64,000 nucleotides of DNA, from positions 247,410,438-247,474,437 of the forward strand of contig NC_053493.1 in assembly GCF_905171775.1 (NCBI RefSeq). Direction: 5' to 3'. Positions 22,866 through 34,037 of this stretch are shown piece after piece (the stretch's first letter is position 1; every line of letters starts with the position of its first letter). The position numbers and the translations under genes are program-made. The notes under the pieces are model-generated. The model was not told the DNA's origin, ran no database searches, and saw only the letters and a program-made list of their open reading frames with translations. Source of the stretch: Rana temporaria (lineage: Eukaryota; Chordata; Amphibia; Anura; Ranidae).

Positions 22866-23151
22866 GATACCCCTTTCACACTGAGCCACGCCCATGTTGC
22901 AGCACTTCCGTAGCGCTTTTCAGATGCTTCGGAAGTGCTGCCTATTCATTTCAATGGGCAGGGCGTTTTGGGAGCACTGTATACAGCGCTCCCAAACCAC
23001 CCCAAAGATCCCGTTTGCAGGACTTTTCCTAACGTCTTGCAAGTGCACCGCCCCAGTGTGAAAAGACACACTGAAATTAATTGGAGGCTGTTTTCAGACG
23101 CTATTTCTAGCACTAAAATGCCTGAAAATCGCCTCAGTGTGAAAGGGGTCT
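22866..23151. mobile_element. MITE with acccctttcacactg ends
   Basis: Terminal inverted repeats acccctttcacactgag and ctcagtgtgaaaggggt interrupt the Tc1. Non-coding. Confidence 0.8.
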
Positions 23152-23290
23152 TAGGTCTGGACATTGACTGGGCCATTCTAACACATGAATATGCTTTGAT
23201 CTAAACCATTCCATTGTAGCTCTGGCTGTATGCTGTTGTTGTCCTGCTGGAAGGTGAACCTCCACCCCTGTCGCAAGTCTTTTGCAGACT

Positions 23291-23577
23291 CTAACAGGAT
23301 TCTTCTAAGATTGCTCTGTATTTGGCTCCATCCATCTTCCCATCAACTCTGACCAGCTTCCCTGTCCCTGCTGAAGAAAAGAGTCCCCACAACATGATGC
23401 TGCCACCACCATGTTTCAAGATGAGGCTGGTGTGTTTAGGGTGATGTGCAGTGTTAGTTTTCTGCCACACATAGCGTTTTGCTTTTAGGCCAAAAATTAA
23501 CATTTTGGTTTCATCTGACCAGAGCGCCTTCTTCCTCATATTTGCCGTGTCCCCCACATGGCTTCTCGTAAACATAG
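23291..23577 (-). pseudogene. Tc1-like transposase fragment
   Basis: A 90-residue stretch with LWSDETKMLIFG (first catalytic Asp), HHPKHTSLILKHGGGSIMLW and GKLVRVDGKMDGAKYRAILEE. It is preceded by unrelated sequence and lacks the N-terminal DNA-binding domain. The remainder toward the C-terminus is frameshifted and split by MITEs. Confidence 0.85.
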
Positions 23578-24056
23578 TTGCCAACTGTCCAGAATATCTC
23601 GGGACATTCCCGGTATTTAGACCTTTGTCCCGGTCTTACCGTTTCCCAGAAAAAATGTCCTGGGGAATGTTGGCATCTTCCCGTTTTTTTTGTTTTTTTT
23701 TGCAACCGCCGCTGCTAGAGGTTCACAGCCTTCCTTGGTCACTTCAGCTTCCAGTCATGGAACATCCCTCCCCAGCAAGCTCCACCACCATGTCACACGG
23801 CATCCCTCCCAAGTCATCACACTCTGCGCTTTACAATTTTCTCCATTCCATGTAAATACCTGTTCTGGATTGAGCAAATGTTTGGTTATACTTGTAGTGC
23901 AGCTCTAAACAAAAAAGGAAGTATATATATAGTCCCATTGGTACTCAGGAATGGGGTGCTGGCGAAAATATCACCAATCAGTAGTGTATAGCATACTTGA
24001 AAAAGAAACATGTCATAGGAATGGTGCAAAGCTGAGGCCAGCTTATACATGTTAAA
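23578..24056. other. Unassigned interval
   Basis: It begins with atagttgccaactgtcc and a cgggacattcccgg palindrome, which look like the edge of a repeat. I saw no coding signal. Confidence 0.35.
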
Positions 24057-24602
24057 GGGGAGTTCCACCCACAATTTCACTTTTTAAATATAAATACCCC
24101 TGTAATACACAAGCTTAATGTAGTCTAGTAAAGTTAGTCTGTAAACTAAGGTCCGTTTTGTTAGGTTGTTAGAGCATTTAGTTAGTTTATAATCTAGAAA
24201 TAGACCGTGGCCATCTTAAGTGTGGGCATAATGAAGCCAGACTGTATGACTTCCTGGATTTCAGCCTTGCAGATCTCGCACATGCTCAGTGCTGCACAAG
24301 CGATGTAATAGGTTTCAGTCAGGTTTCCATAGCAACGGGAGTGTCAGAGGAAGTTGCCGCCCCTTCTCTATGCAAATAGGCTATTTGCAAGGACTACTGG
24401 GATACATGATGCCTATCCCAGAAACCTTTGCGAATAGCCTTGTGACTTAATAGCCTAGGCTAATAAGGAGGAGGAAGTAATGAAGGACTACAAAATAAAG
24501 GTATTTACAAGCAACAAAATAAATAAAAATTGTCCATTCTGAACACTATGAGATTAGGGCATGCAGCACAGACAAACATAAAAAAATGGGTGGAACTCCA
24601 CT
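24057..24602. mobile_element. TTAA-flanked MITE, 546 bp
   Basis: The ends aggggagttccaccca and tgggtggaactccact are inverted repeats, with TTAA at 24053-24056 and 24603-24606. Non-coding. Confidence 0.88.
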
Positions 24603-24950
24603 TTAACCATATAGACTGAATAGGGTTGATGCTAAAGCATTATACCTACGGCTTATTCTACATGAGCTACACAATACAATATGCTATATGCACTCTAATA
24701 ATAACATACACTTTGTTTTCCAGCGAATATGCTGCCCATTTCTATAACAGTCACACAAATTGTATTTTTATATTTAGTTCTATATTATTTAATCTATGAC
24801 TAAGTTTTATTGTCCTACAGCTGCTGGGTAGCCACCCATGTAAATGTGGTATGTTACAGTTTTGCAAGAATAAAGTAGCAATCATTTGAAAACAAGCTTT
24901 TAATATGTGTGAGTAATGAATTGAAGAGAAAGGCTTTGTCATTGTCATTA

Positions 24951-25228
24951 GGGCTCTATGCACACTGGCTTAAAAATTGCTGCTTCTACAGAAGTTTTGT
25001 GTTCTACCTGTAGAAACGGCTCAATGTTATCCTATGTGTCTATGCACATTAGGTCAATTAATGGCATATTTTAAGCTCAACGTTTAGAAGCAGGGAAAAA
25101 AAAACCTTCTGGTTTGCGTTTCTGATTGGAGCCTAAACTCGCCTACACTATGTATTAAAAACACTCTATATGAGCTTTTTTTTCTGCCAAGAGAACCGAT
25201 GTTTTTTTAAGCCAGTGTGCATGGACCC
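24951..25228. mobile_element. TA-flanked MITE
   Basis: The ends gggctctatgcacactggct and agccagtgtgcatggaccc are inverted repeats between TA dinucleotides. Non-coding. Confidence 0.8.
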
Positions 25229-25405
25229 TAAAGTTTTGTTAGGAAAGCTTGTGAAAAATGTCTTTGTTTGCCTTCTTGTCTGTTTGCTCCTACCAGTCTC
25301 GTTGTGCCTGCTGTCCAAGTGAGCACTCTACACCTTCAACCTTTTGCTGCCCAAGTAACGCATGTTGTGCACAGGGCTGGTGCAAGGATATTTGACACCC
25401 TAGGC

Positions 25406-25535
25406 CAGTGATCGCGAACCTTGGCACCCCAGATGTTTTGGAACTACATTTCCTATGATGCTCATGCACCCTGCAGTGTAGTGGAGCATCATGGGAAATG
25501 TAGTTCCAAAACATCTGGGGTGTCAAGGTTCACTG
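25406..25535. mobile_element. Nested short MITE, near-perfect palindrome
   Basis: Arms of about 55 bp starting cagtgatcgcgaaccttgg, with complement ending at 25535, and a roughly 20 bp loop. The termini cagtg and cactg suggest hAT type. No convincing target duplication was seen. Confidence 0.75.
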
Positions 25536-25554
25536 CCCATGTATACCCCACCTT

Positions 25555-25675
25555 TTTAATGAAGCGCCCATCAAATGCAGCCCACCAGTGCCCATTAAAT
25601 GCAGCCTCACCAGCGGTCATCAAATGCAGCCTCACCAGCGCCCATCAAATGCAGCCTACTAGTGCCCATCAATGA
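25555..25675. repeat. Minisatellite, about 24 bp unit
   Basis: About five copies of gcccatcaaatgcagcc plus a tcaccagc spacer, inside the hAT element. Confidence 0.85.
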
Positions 25676-26127
25676 ATGTTTGCTTGCTTCCATTCATTCG
25701 GGAGTTGAGACACAGACACAGTCCTCCGCTGCCACTGCACCTCTGACACTATGTACAAACGAAGAGGTGACTGCCTGCTGATGCTGAGACTTAGTGGCTT
25801 GTTGCAGAGAGAAGAGAGTAGGAACACCAGTGGCCGGGCGCCCCTAGGCAGCAGTGCGCCCTAGGCGGCTGCTTAGTTTGCCTAGTGGTAGCACCGGCCC
25901 TGGTTGTGCAGCGACAAAGAGAATTGGTGTTAATGCCCACATAGCATACATATGTGTCCATGGGCAGCAGAGGCTTCTGTACTGAAAGAACGCTCACGCT
26001 CACTGCCAGCACAGTGACAGATCTGTCAAAGACAGCTCCCAGTCTCTAGTAATGATTAACAGCTAGTGGGCCCCCAGGCATATGGACCCATTTAAAGGGA
26101 TGCCGGGACTGGGCAGGAAGGTGTTAA

Positions 26128-26623
26128 AGGATAAGTTCACATTTTAGAAAAAAATAATAAATGCAATTTTTTTTGCAGGTAAAAACATGTGCATCATATT
26201 TTTTTATTTTTATGGAACCTGTAAAGCATTGCACCAGCGATCGGTAGGTCTCCTTCAGATCTGTGAGAGTATCCATGTGCCTGTACATCCTGTACGGGCA
26301 AGCAATTACAATCTGACAGGAAGAATTAATTAACTATCACTGTTCTCCACAGCGCTACAAGCCAGCAGCCACAAAGGATGTCAGGGCTTGTAGTTCATTC
26401 ACACACAGAGCTGTGCAAATGGATGATGAAGCTGTGTGGGCGGAGCCCTGCATGGCCTTGCTGATGTTAAAAAATGACAGCTAGTACAGAAAACTTCTCC
26501 CCATACTGCTGTCACAGAGAGTGTGGGGATTGGGCAGTGTGCTGCAGCACTGGAAACATGTTACACATTCCACCCTAAAAATTGATGGAATGTGTAACAT
26601 GTTCCTAAAGGTGAACTTATCCT
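26128..26623. mobile_element. TTAA-flanked MITE, 496 bp
   Basis: The ends aggataagttcac and gtgaacttatcct are inverted repeats, with TTAA at 26124-26127 and 26624-26627. Non-coding. Confidence 0.88.
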
Positions 26624-28189
26624 TTAAATAGCCTGCAAAGTAAAGTCAGAGAATTCACAAGTCACAAGAACAACAGAATTATGTGATGTAATGCAAGTGT
26701 GATGCCGCGTACACACGATCATCGGCATGAAAAAAACTATGTTTTTCGGCATGTAGAAAAAACGAAGTTTTTCCAACTTTATCATTAAAACGACGTTGCC
26801 CACACACCATCGTTTTTAAAAAATGCTGTAGCAAAGCGCGGTGACGTACAGCACGTACAACGTCACTATAAAGGGGCATTTCCATGCGGATGACGCCACC
26901 CTTGGGGCTGATTTTGCTGATTTTGTGTTACCGCGTGTTAGTAAAGGTTTGGTGAGAGACGATTCGCGCTTTTCAGTCTTCGTGCTTTAAAGATCGTTTT
27001 CTGTCGTTCAGTTGGTGCTTTTGGGTTCGTATCTGTCTTTCAGTGCTTGTAGTCAGTTTGTATCTGTTTTTGCAGTGCGTTCTTGTCCGCTTGTTACTGT
27101 TTTTCAGGTCGTTCTTCAGAGGCCTTGCTGTTCTTCAGTGTGTTCTTTTAGTCCGATCTGATTAGACGTTATCTAGCCATGTTACGGGTACATATGTATG
27201 CTATGTGGGCATTAACCAAGTGTCACACACACTTGCTCCATGTCCTCCATGTTGTATTGCATTAAACGACCGAGAAGGGGCGGGCAAAGTACTAGAACGA
27301 AAGTCAGGGGCGGGGAAACATGCGGAGCATCACGCATGCACAGTGTATAAAGGGATACCGCGCACGGGAAAACGGAGTTCACAGTCTGTGGAAGAAGGCG
27401 GAAGAAACGACCGAGTACAACGATGGTACGTAACTTGATTTTGGACTTTATTAGTGATCAGTGGATGAGTTTGTGGCCTAGATATGGGGAGAAAGCTTAG
27501 TAGTAGAGGCTTGACTGACATTGGCTTTTTTTAATTAATTTTGACTTGCAGAAATTATGGAGGCCTTCAGAGAACAGGAGTTCTTCACAGAATTTGTTCA
27601 AAGGTAGAGGGATCTCCCTATATTGTGGCAAACTAAAAGCAAACTTAATAAAAACAAAGAGGCCAGGAAGAAAGCACTGGAGACCCTGCTTGTATTTGTA
27701 AAGACAAGGGTCCCCAACGCAACAATCAAGACTGTGAGAATTTTTTTTTTTTCGAACATTAGGGGCACCTACAGGACCCAACGCTCACAAGTCCTGGCCT
27801 CAATGAGATCTGGAGCTGCAACTGACAGTATCTATAGGCCAAACCTGTGGTAATATAGTCAGCTGGAGTCCAGGACATCCCTTTCTACCCTTCCCCCCAG
27901 AGGGAGCTCCAGACTTCCCTGCAGTCAATCCTCCAGTCTTCCCTGCAGGCAAGAGCAGCCATCCTCAGAGGAAGAGCCAAAGTTCCTGGAGGAGCCATTG
28001 AGCCAGGTATTGCATTTTGCTAACAATTTTCGGGAATCAAAGTATAATAATGATGTCAAATTGATGTTACTAGTGCTCCAAATTTAAAAGGATTGAACAA
28101 AAAGTGTTGAACATATCAATAGACAGTAGTGGCAAAACATGATGGGGACAAGAATGAAAAATGCTGGGGTCAGAATGATTGTCTGAACA

Positions 28190-28375
28190 TTTCAGGGACA
28201 ACATCAGGGGGGTACAGGCAGTACACCTGTAAGGGGCCCCGGATGGCAACCCCCCCTTTTTTTACCCCTAATGTTTTTTGGGGGGTAAAGGCCCCCCCGC
28301 TTCTCAATTTCAGGCGGCAGCACCCTCCCTGCTCCAGGGGGCCCATGCCTGAAGCTGTGTAAGTGGCCCCATAAT
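28190..28375. mobile_element. Decayed relative of the hAT at 57823, in the MADF gene intron
   Basis: It shares with 57823-58817 the start text caggggggtacaggca, acacctgtaaggggcc and gatggcaacccccc. It also shares cttctcaatttcagg and gggcccatgcctgaagctgt. Its ends have lost the clean inverted repeat. Confidence 0.75.
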
Positions 28376-28489
28376 TCATGATGTAATATATATTAGCATT
28401 CAATTTGCATCTGTCATGATTTGAAAAATATGTGTGATTTATGAAGACAAAAAATAAACTATGTACCTTTTTTTATACACTGACATAGC

Positions 28490-28640
28490 AAAGCCAGAAG
28501 GAGGCAGAGCCCACAGGGAGCCAGGGGGAGGCAGGCCCCACAGGGAGCCAGGGGGAGGCAGGCCCCACTGCAAGACAGGAGGTGGCAGAGCCCACTACGA
28601 GCCAGGGGGAGGCAGGCCCCAATGGGAGCCAGGAGGCACG
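28490..28640 (+). repeat. Short GC-rich tandem repeat in the MADF gene
   Basis: About six copies of a roughly 27 bp unit around gagccagggggaggcaggcc. In one frame it encodes EPGGGRPHR repeats. Confidence 0.85.
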
Positions 28641-29114
28641 GCGTGATACGATCTCATGTATTCCTCCTCTCCGCACTCCTGCGAAAAGGGCCAGGAGGCT
28701 TATTCAAATGGAGGAGGAGACCCAGGCCCTGATTCGCAAAGCAACTGCGGCCCTCCGTGAGCAACCCAGCGAAGAAGAGGGTTTTGCAGCGCTCATTGCA
28801 ACCAAGCTCCATAATCTGGAGAGGGGCCAGCGTGTGTGCTGTGAAACCCTCATCTTTAAGGCCGTAAACATGACCATGTTGGGGCAGCTCGATGATGACA
28901 CCGACATTGTGCGGATCGCTCCTGTCCTTGCTGCTCCTCCTGCTCCTAGTCCTGCTCCTTCTCCTCTTCCTGAGCCTGCTCTGGATCCTGCTCCTGGCAC
29001 AACCTCACCTCCACGAACCCAGCCTCCGAGGACTCGGTCTGCAGGGAAGACTCAGGGAAGAAGACAAGCAAGTCAAAGCGATGAGAAATGTGATGCCCCT
29101 ATTGGTCAAAATTT

Positions 29115-29232
29115 TTGAGATCACATCCTTGTTTGTTTACTTTGGGGATCTGCGTCTTTACAAATGCAAGCAGGCTCTCCAGTGCTGCCTTCCTGTCTTC
29201 TTTGTTTTTATTAAGTTTGCTTTTAGTTTGCC
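29115..29232 (-). repeat. Inverted copy of the MADF exon (27627-27743)
   Basis: The reverse complement matches the MADF coding segment at about 85% by eye, including ggcaaactaaaagcaaactt and gagcctgcttgcatttgtaa. A transcript spanning both would form a hairpin of about 115 bp with a 1.4 kb loop. An aataaa follows at 29268. Confidence 0.82.
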
Positions 29233-29987
29233 ATCAGTCTTTAATTTCTATTACTTTTATTATACCAGAATAAATGTTTTTTTTGTTTGCTGACAAAATT
29301 TGACCATGTGTTTTTCTTTAAAATAGAGAGATCGGTAGTGAGTAGGCAGAAACATTTAAAAAAATTTAATTTTCTAATTAACCCCTTCCCTACCGGCGCA
29401 TTGTAAAATGACACCGGCAGGAACCCTCTCTCGATCTGGGTGGACGTCATATGACGTCCTGTGTTCCCGGCGATCTTGGGCGCGCGCCGCTGGCGGCTTG
29501 TGCCCGCGGCACGGCTCGTGACCTGGCGCGGGTACCCCACGGCCGCGATTGCCGCCGGGCACCCGCAATTGTCGGTGATCACGGCAGGAGTGTGGATCTG
29601 TGTGTGTTAACACACAGATCCACCTCCTGTCAGCGGTGAGGAGACCAATGTGTGTTCCCAGTACAGAGGAACACACATCGGTCTCCTCCCCTTGTGAGTC
29701 CCTTCCCCCTACAGTTAGAACACACCTTAGGGAACATATTAACCCTTTCAACGCCCCCTAGTGGTTAACCACTTCCCTGACAGTCACATTTACACAGTAA
29801 TCAATGCATATTTATAGCACTAATCGCTGTATAAATGTGAATGGTCCCAAAAACGTGTCAAAAGTGTCCGATGTGTTCGCCGCAATGTCACGGTCACAAT
29901 AAAAAATCGCAAATCGCCGCCAATACTAGTAAAAGAATTTATAAAATAAAAATGGCATAAATCTATCACCTATTTTGTAGACGCTAT

Positions 29988-30727
29988 GGCCCGGATTCAG
30001 AGAGAAGTTACGCTGGCGTATCTATTGATACGCCGCGTAACTTCTAGTATGCTCCGGCGTATCTTTTTTCTGTATTCAGAAAACAAGATACGCCGGAATT
30101 TAGCTAAGATCCGACTGGCGTAAGTCTCTTACGCCAGTCGTATCTTAGTTGCATATTTACGCTGGCCGCTAGGTGGCGCTTCCGTCGATTTACGCAAGGA
30201 ATATGCCAATTAGGTAGATACGCCGATTCAGAAACGTATGTCCTCCCGGCGCATTTTTTTACGTCGTTTACGTTAGGCTTTTTCCGGCGTAAAGTTACCC
30301 CTGCTATATGAGGGGTATCCTATGTTAAGTATGGACGTCGGGCCAGCGTTGAATTTTACGTCGATTACGTCGTTTGTGTAAGTCGTTCGCGAATAGGGCT
30401 GTACGTAAGTTACGTTCACGTCTAAAGCAATGACGATTTGCGGCGTAATTTCGAGCATGCGCACTGGGATTCTTTCACGAACGGCGCATGTGCCGTTCTT
30501 AAAAAACGTCAAATACGTGGGGTCACAATTAATTTGAATAAAACATGCCCACATAATCCACATTTGAATTCCGCGGGCTTACGCCGGACCACATACGTTA
30601 CGCCGCCTTAACTTAGGGCGCAAGTTCTTTCTGAATACGAAACTTGCACCCTAATTTACGGCGGTGTAACGTATCTGAGATAGGTTACGCCCGCCGATAG
30701 ATACACTATTGTATCTGAATCCGGGCC
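29988..30727. mobile_element. Harbinger MITE, 740 bp
   Basis: The ends ggcccggattcagaga and tctgaatccgggcc are flanked by tat (29985-29987, 30728-30730). CpG-rich subterminal repeats (tacgccgg types) resemble those of the Harbinger at 32981. Non-coding. Confidence 0.88.
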
Positions 30728-30883
30728 TATGACTTTTGCGCAAACCAATCAATAAACGATTATTGCGATTTTTTTTTACCAAAAATATGTAGAAGAATAC
30801 TTATCGGCCTAAACTGAGGAAAAAAAATGTTTTTTTTTTTTTTTAAATTGTGATATTTATTAAATAAAAAAGTAAAAAATACT

Positions 30884-32202
30884 GGGCCAGATTCAGGTAG
30901 GGGCGCGCACTGATACGGCGGCGCAGCGTATCGTCTTTGCGCTACGCCGCCGTAAATTACTGGAGCAACGCTGTATTTACGAAGCACTTGCGGCGTAGCA
31001 GCGTAAAATTGGCCGACGTAAGCGCGCGTAATTCAAATGATCCCGTAGGGGACGTGGATCATTTAAATTAGGCGCGTTCCCGCGCCGAACGTACTGCGCA
31101 TGCGCCGTCCCTCAAATTTCCCGACGTGCATTGCGGTAAATGACGTCGCAAGGACGTCATTGGCTTCAACGTGAACGTAAATGGCGTCCAGCGCCATTCA
31201 CGAATGACTTACGCAAACGACGTTAATTTTGAAAATCGCGACGCGGGAACGACGTCCATACTTACCATTGGCTGCGCCTCCTAATAGCAGGAGCAGCCTT
31301 ACGACGAAATCGACGTACGCAAACGACGTAAAAAACGACCGCCGGGCGCACGTACATTTGTGAATCGGCGTAAGTATGCAATTTGCATACTCTACGCTGA
31401 CAACTACGGGAGCGCCACCTAGCGGCCAGCGTCAGAATGCACCCTAAGATACGACGGCGTAAGAGACTTATGCCAGTCGTATCTTAGGCTACAGTCGGCG
31501 TATCTAGCTTTCTGAATACAGAAATTAGATACACCGGCGCAACTTTTGAAATACGCGGTGTGAAGGATATGCTTCAGTTTAAATTCTCCCTGCTCGTTAT
31601 GCTGTGTGTGTGTTAGAGGTAAAAAGGATTCATGTGTTACAGGCTGTTGAAATGTTAATGTCCCTCTCCCAGCCAGCCCTATGTTAAAGGGTAATTGATC
31701 TATTGTGTTGTGTGAAGAAGCCCTGTGTTTACTGTTTACTATGATTAGAAGGGGCTCATGTTAATTATTCTGATTGCTTCATTGTGGTCATTACCTCTTC
31801 TATATGCGGGGCCAAGCTGTCTAGATAACGTATTCTGTTACAACTAGTAATTACCTTCACTGATGTCATTATCTAAAGAAATGTGTTTACAGGGTCGGCT
31901 CCGAAGTGTCTGCCTATAATCTGTATGGAAGCCCCACTGTGAGGGGGGGCGGAGATTGTCATTGTAACAGTTTTGTAATGACATATAAGCTGTGTGTTGT
32001 ACCATTAAAGCTCTCTTGTTCCAGCAGTAAGCTCTGACTCATGTGTGGCTTATTGGGTGATCCCAGGAATATTCCTCCTCGTGGAATATTGGGGTGATTT
32101 GCTTTTATGGGAAGAAGGGAATGCTTGACGGGGATATTCTAATACCGTCACACGCGGCATATCTATGGATATGCCGGCGTAATTCGTTCCTGAATCTACC
32201 CC
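30884..32202. mobile_element. Harbinger MITE split by a solo LTR
   Basis: The ends gggccagattcagg and cctgaatctacccc are flanked by act (30881-30883, 32203-32205). The element is about 720 bp without the LTR. It shares many tacgcc and tacgtc words with the neighbouring MITE. Confidence 0.86.
31559..32152 (+). mobile_element. Solo LTR, 594 bp, with 5 bp target duplication
   Basis: It starts tgtgaagg and ends ccgtcaca (TG...CA) with perfect cgcgg duplications (31554-31558, 32153-32157). Pol II signals are present: a TATA-like acatataagc near 31980 and attaaa near 32005, followed by a GT-rich stretch. It is the product of LTR-LTR recombination, and no internal retroviral or gypsy sequence remains, so the family cannot be named. 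Confidence 0.88.
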
Positions 32203-33531
32203 ACTGTGTTTTTTAAAAAATTCTCGCTCTTCTTTTGTTTATAGCGCAAAAAATAAAAACCGCAGAGATGATCAAATACCACCAAACGAAAGCTCTATTT
32301 GTGGGGGGAAAAAAACAAAGATTTAGTTTGGGTACAGTGTTGCATGACCACGCAATTGTCATTCAAATTGCAACAGCGCTAAAAATTGGTCTGGGCAGGA
32401 AGGGGGTGAAAATGCCCTGTATGGAAGGGGTTAACAAGGGACACTAACCTCCTTGTGGGTAAATTATACTAAATAATAATGTTGTTGTGGTAAATTGACA
32501 CACTCCAAATAAAAAAAAAAAAAAAATGGAAAGCAGTCTAAAATATCAAATTAATAACCAAAAAAGAAGAGCTACATTAAAATATTTTAAATATGCAGAA
32601 TTTTTTTTTGATGGAGATCTGGCTTAAAAAAAAAATAGTCATTAGATAACAATAAATAATAAAGTAACAAGCTTGTCATAACTATGTAAGAAAAGTATGC
32701 GCTGCATTACACAATGCAATAATTTCAAACCTAAAGAATGTGCTTACTCCATTCTGAACGCTAGTTTTACCAGAACGAGCGCTCCCCTCTCATAACTTGC
32801 TTCTGAGCATGCGCGGGTTTTTCATGTCATTTTAGCCCACACACGATAATTTTTTACAACCCGAAAAATTATGTGAAGCCCACACACGATCATTTTAAAT
32901 GACATTTTTTAAAAACATAATTTTTTTCATGCTGAAAAATGATCGTGTGTACGCGGCATGAGAGTTACTGAAAAGACTGGGGGGTAGATCCACGTACATC
33001 GGCGCATATATAGACCAGCGTAACGCATCTCATTTACGTTACGCCGGCTCAATTTAGAGAGGAAAGTACCGTATCCACAGGTATTTGCGTCCAAATATGC
33101 GCCGGCGTAGCGTAAATTACGAGGCGTAAGGCGGGGTAATTGAAAGTGGGAAGGAAGTGGGCGTGTTCCATTGAAATGAGCCGTGACCCCATGCAAATGA
33201 AGGGCCGGCCGGACTGCGCATGCGCGCATGACGCTGACTATGGTCAGCGCCTCTTTGCGCATGCTCAGAACTCGGCCCGGCATAATCAGTGAGATATGAA
33301 CTAGGCCCGGCGTAATTAGTGAGATACGCCCAGTGCATAAATACGCAGAAACATACGCCCTTCCATTGCAAAAGTACATCCATTTGTTTCCCCCCCTGAA
33401 GCAAGGTGCTTTTGTTCCGTTGTCTGTTGCTGTTTGTTGGTTTATGTCGGTGTGTTATTGGAGAGTGTTGTTGGAGAGTGTTTTTGGTGATTGTTTTTGG
33501 TGATTGTTTTTGGTGAGTGTTTGTTGCAGAG

Positions 33532-33928
33532 ATGACAACAAGGAAGAGGAAGTTGAACTTCTCTCTGCGGGAGAAGGAGATTATTACCAGGGCCATTGCC
33601 CAATATGGTCGGTTTCTGCATGGGCCTGAGAGTGCCAACACCACCCCGGCCAGGAGGAGGCAGATCCTGCAAGACATCGCAGATGATGTCAATGCGTTGG
33701 GGGGTGAGACCAGGAGCCGCATTGGGATCCAAAAAAAGATCAATGCTCTCAGGCGCGTGGTCCGTGGGAAGCTGGCAAAGATGGTGGCTCATGCCAGGGG
33801 CACTGGAGGGGGGCCACCATGCATTATTAGGCTCACTGCTGAGGAGCGTGCAGTGGCCCAGTGCTTCCACAGGCAGCAAGTGGAGGGGCTGCCTGGCTTT
33901 GACTCCATTGAGGAGGCCGTGAGGACAG
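33532..33928 (+). CDS. Harbinger Myb/SANT-like accessory protein, exon 1
   Basis: It encodes the DNA-binding domain of the element's second protein, a trihelix/NAIF1-type Myb-like fold. It starts MTTRKRKLNFSLREKEII (basic patch plus helix 1), continues QYGRFLHGPES and ARRRQILQDIADDVNALGG, and reaches the recognition region RIGIQKKINALRRVVRGKL, then GTGGGPP and EERAVAQCFHRQQVEGLPGFDS. The start was chosen because it heads the domain and follows a 5' leader. It ends at the donor ACAG|GTAAGTG with exon 2 after ctacag (34038), phase 1. The close relative at 55458 supports the gene model. Confidence 0.85.
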
Positions 33929-34037
33929 GTAAGTGTTTTTTTTTTTTCTATCTGGTGTGTGGCATGTGTGGGGGGGAAGGGAATATGTGACAAGTGGGTG
34001 GATCCTCCAACCTGTGAATGTTTTGTGTCATCTACAG

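Larger units (their letters stand above)
22238..23577 (-). mobile_element. Tc1/mariner element with two MITE insertions, one end missing
   Basis: It begins with the Tc1 terminal repeat (cagtgccttgaaaaagtatt) and carries ttatgtgatagaccaacaca, as in the copy at 36913. MITEs at 22501-22768 and 22866-23151 interrupt it. It ends at 23577 where an unrelated sequence (atagttgccaactgtcc) starts, so the 5' half of the transposase is lost. Confidence 0.88.
25372..25902. mobile_element. hAT element with nested hAT-like MITE and minisatellite
   Basis: The ends cagggctggtgc and gcaccggccctg are flanked by a perfect 8 bp duplication gttgtgca (25364-25371, 25903-25910). It contains a second MITE (25406-25535) and a minisatellite. 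Confidence 0.88.
27557..29070 (+). pseudogene. MADF-domain accessory protein of a Harbinger-like element (broken)
   Basis: Accessory DNA-binding proteins with MADF or Myb/SANT domains help Harbinger transposases reach the nucleus and bind the ends. Here the MADF domain is recognisable from MEAFREQEFFTEFVQ, through RDLPILWQTKSKL and ARKKALETLLVFVK, to NIRGTYRTQRSQV and SGAATDSIYRPNLW. A stop replaces the usual Tyr at 27607-27609, and there is a frameshift at the T run near 27740. A donor-like CCAG|GT lies at 28006 and an acceptor at 28488. A later segment at 28700-28910 (EEEGFAALIATKLHNL; LIFKAVNMTMLGQL) resembles the BESS-like C-terminal part. An upstream ATG|GTACGT at 27421-27423 could be a tiny first exon. 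Confidence 0.7.
29382..32430 (+). mobile_element. TTAA-flanked DNA element, complete, holding two Harbinger MITEs
   Basis: The ends ccccttccctaccgg and atggaagggg have short inverted repeats, with TTAA at 29378-29381 and 32431-32434. Interior blocks are shared with copies at 1030 and 47-49 kb. Without its insertions it is about 1 kb and non-coding. TTAA duplication fits piggyBac or Kolobok; which one is unresolved. Confidence 0.82.
26703..32958 (+). mobile_element. Large Harbinger-like element with accessory MADF gene, no transposase
   Basis: The terminal inverted repeats tgccgcgtacacacgatcat and complement share further subterminal text (cggcatgaaaaa against cagcatgaaaaa). The flanks tga (26700-26702 and 32959-32961) form a 3 bp target duplication. 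The left part holds a decayed MADF/Myb-like accessory gene. A TTAA element (29382-32430) was inserted later. No DDE transposase is visible, so this copy would have needed one in trans. Confidence 0.78.

Noticed and set aside
28892..29293. Leucine-rich 133-codon frame resembling a membrane protein
   Set aside because: It is the shifted frame of a Ser/Pro/Ala-rich linker and of the inverted MADF copy; the leucine run is a ctcctg repeat.
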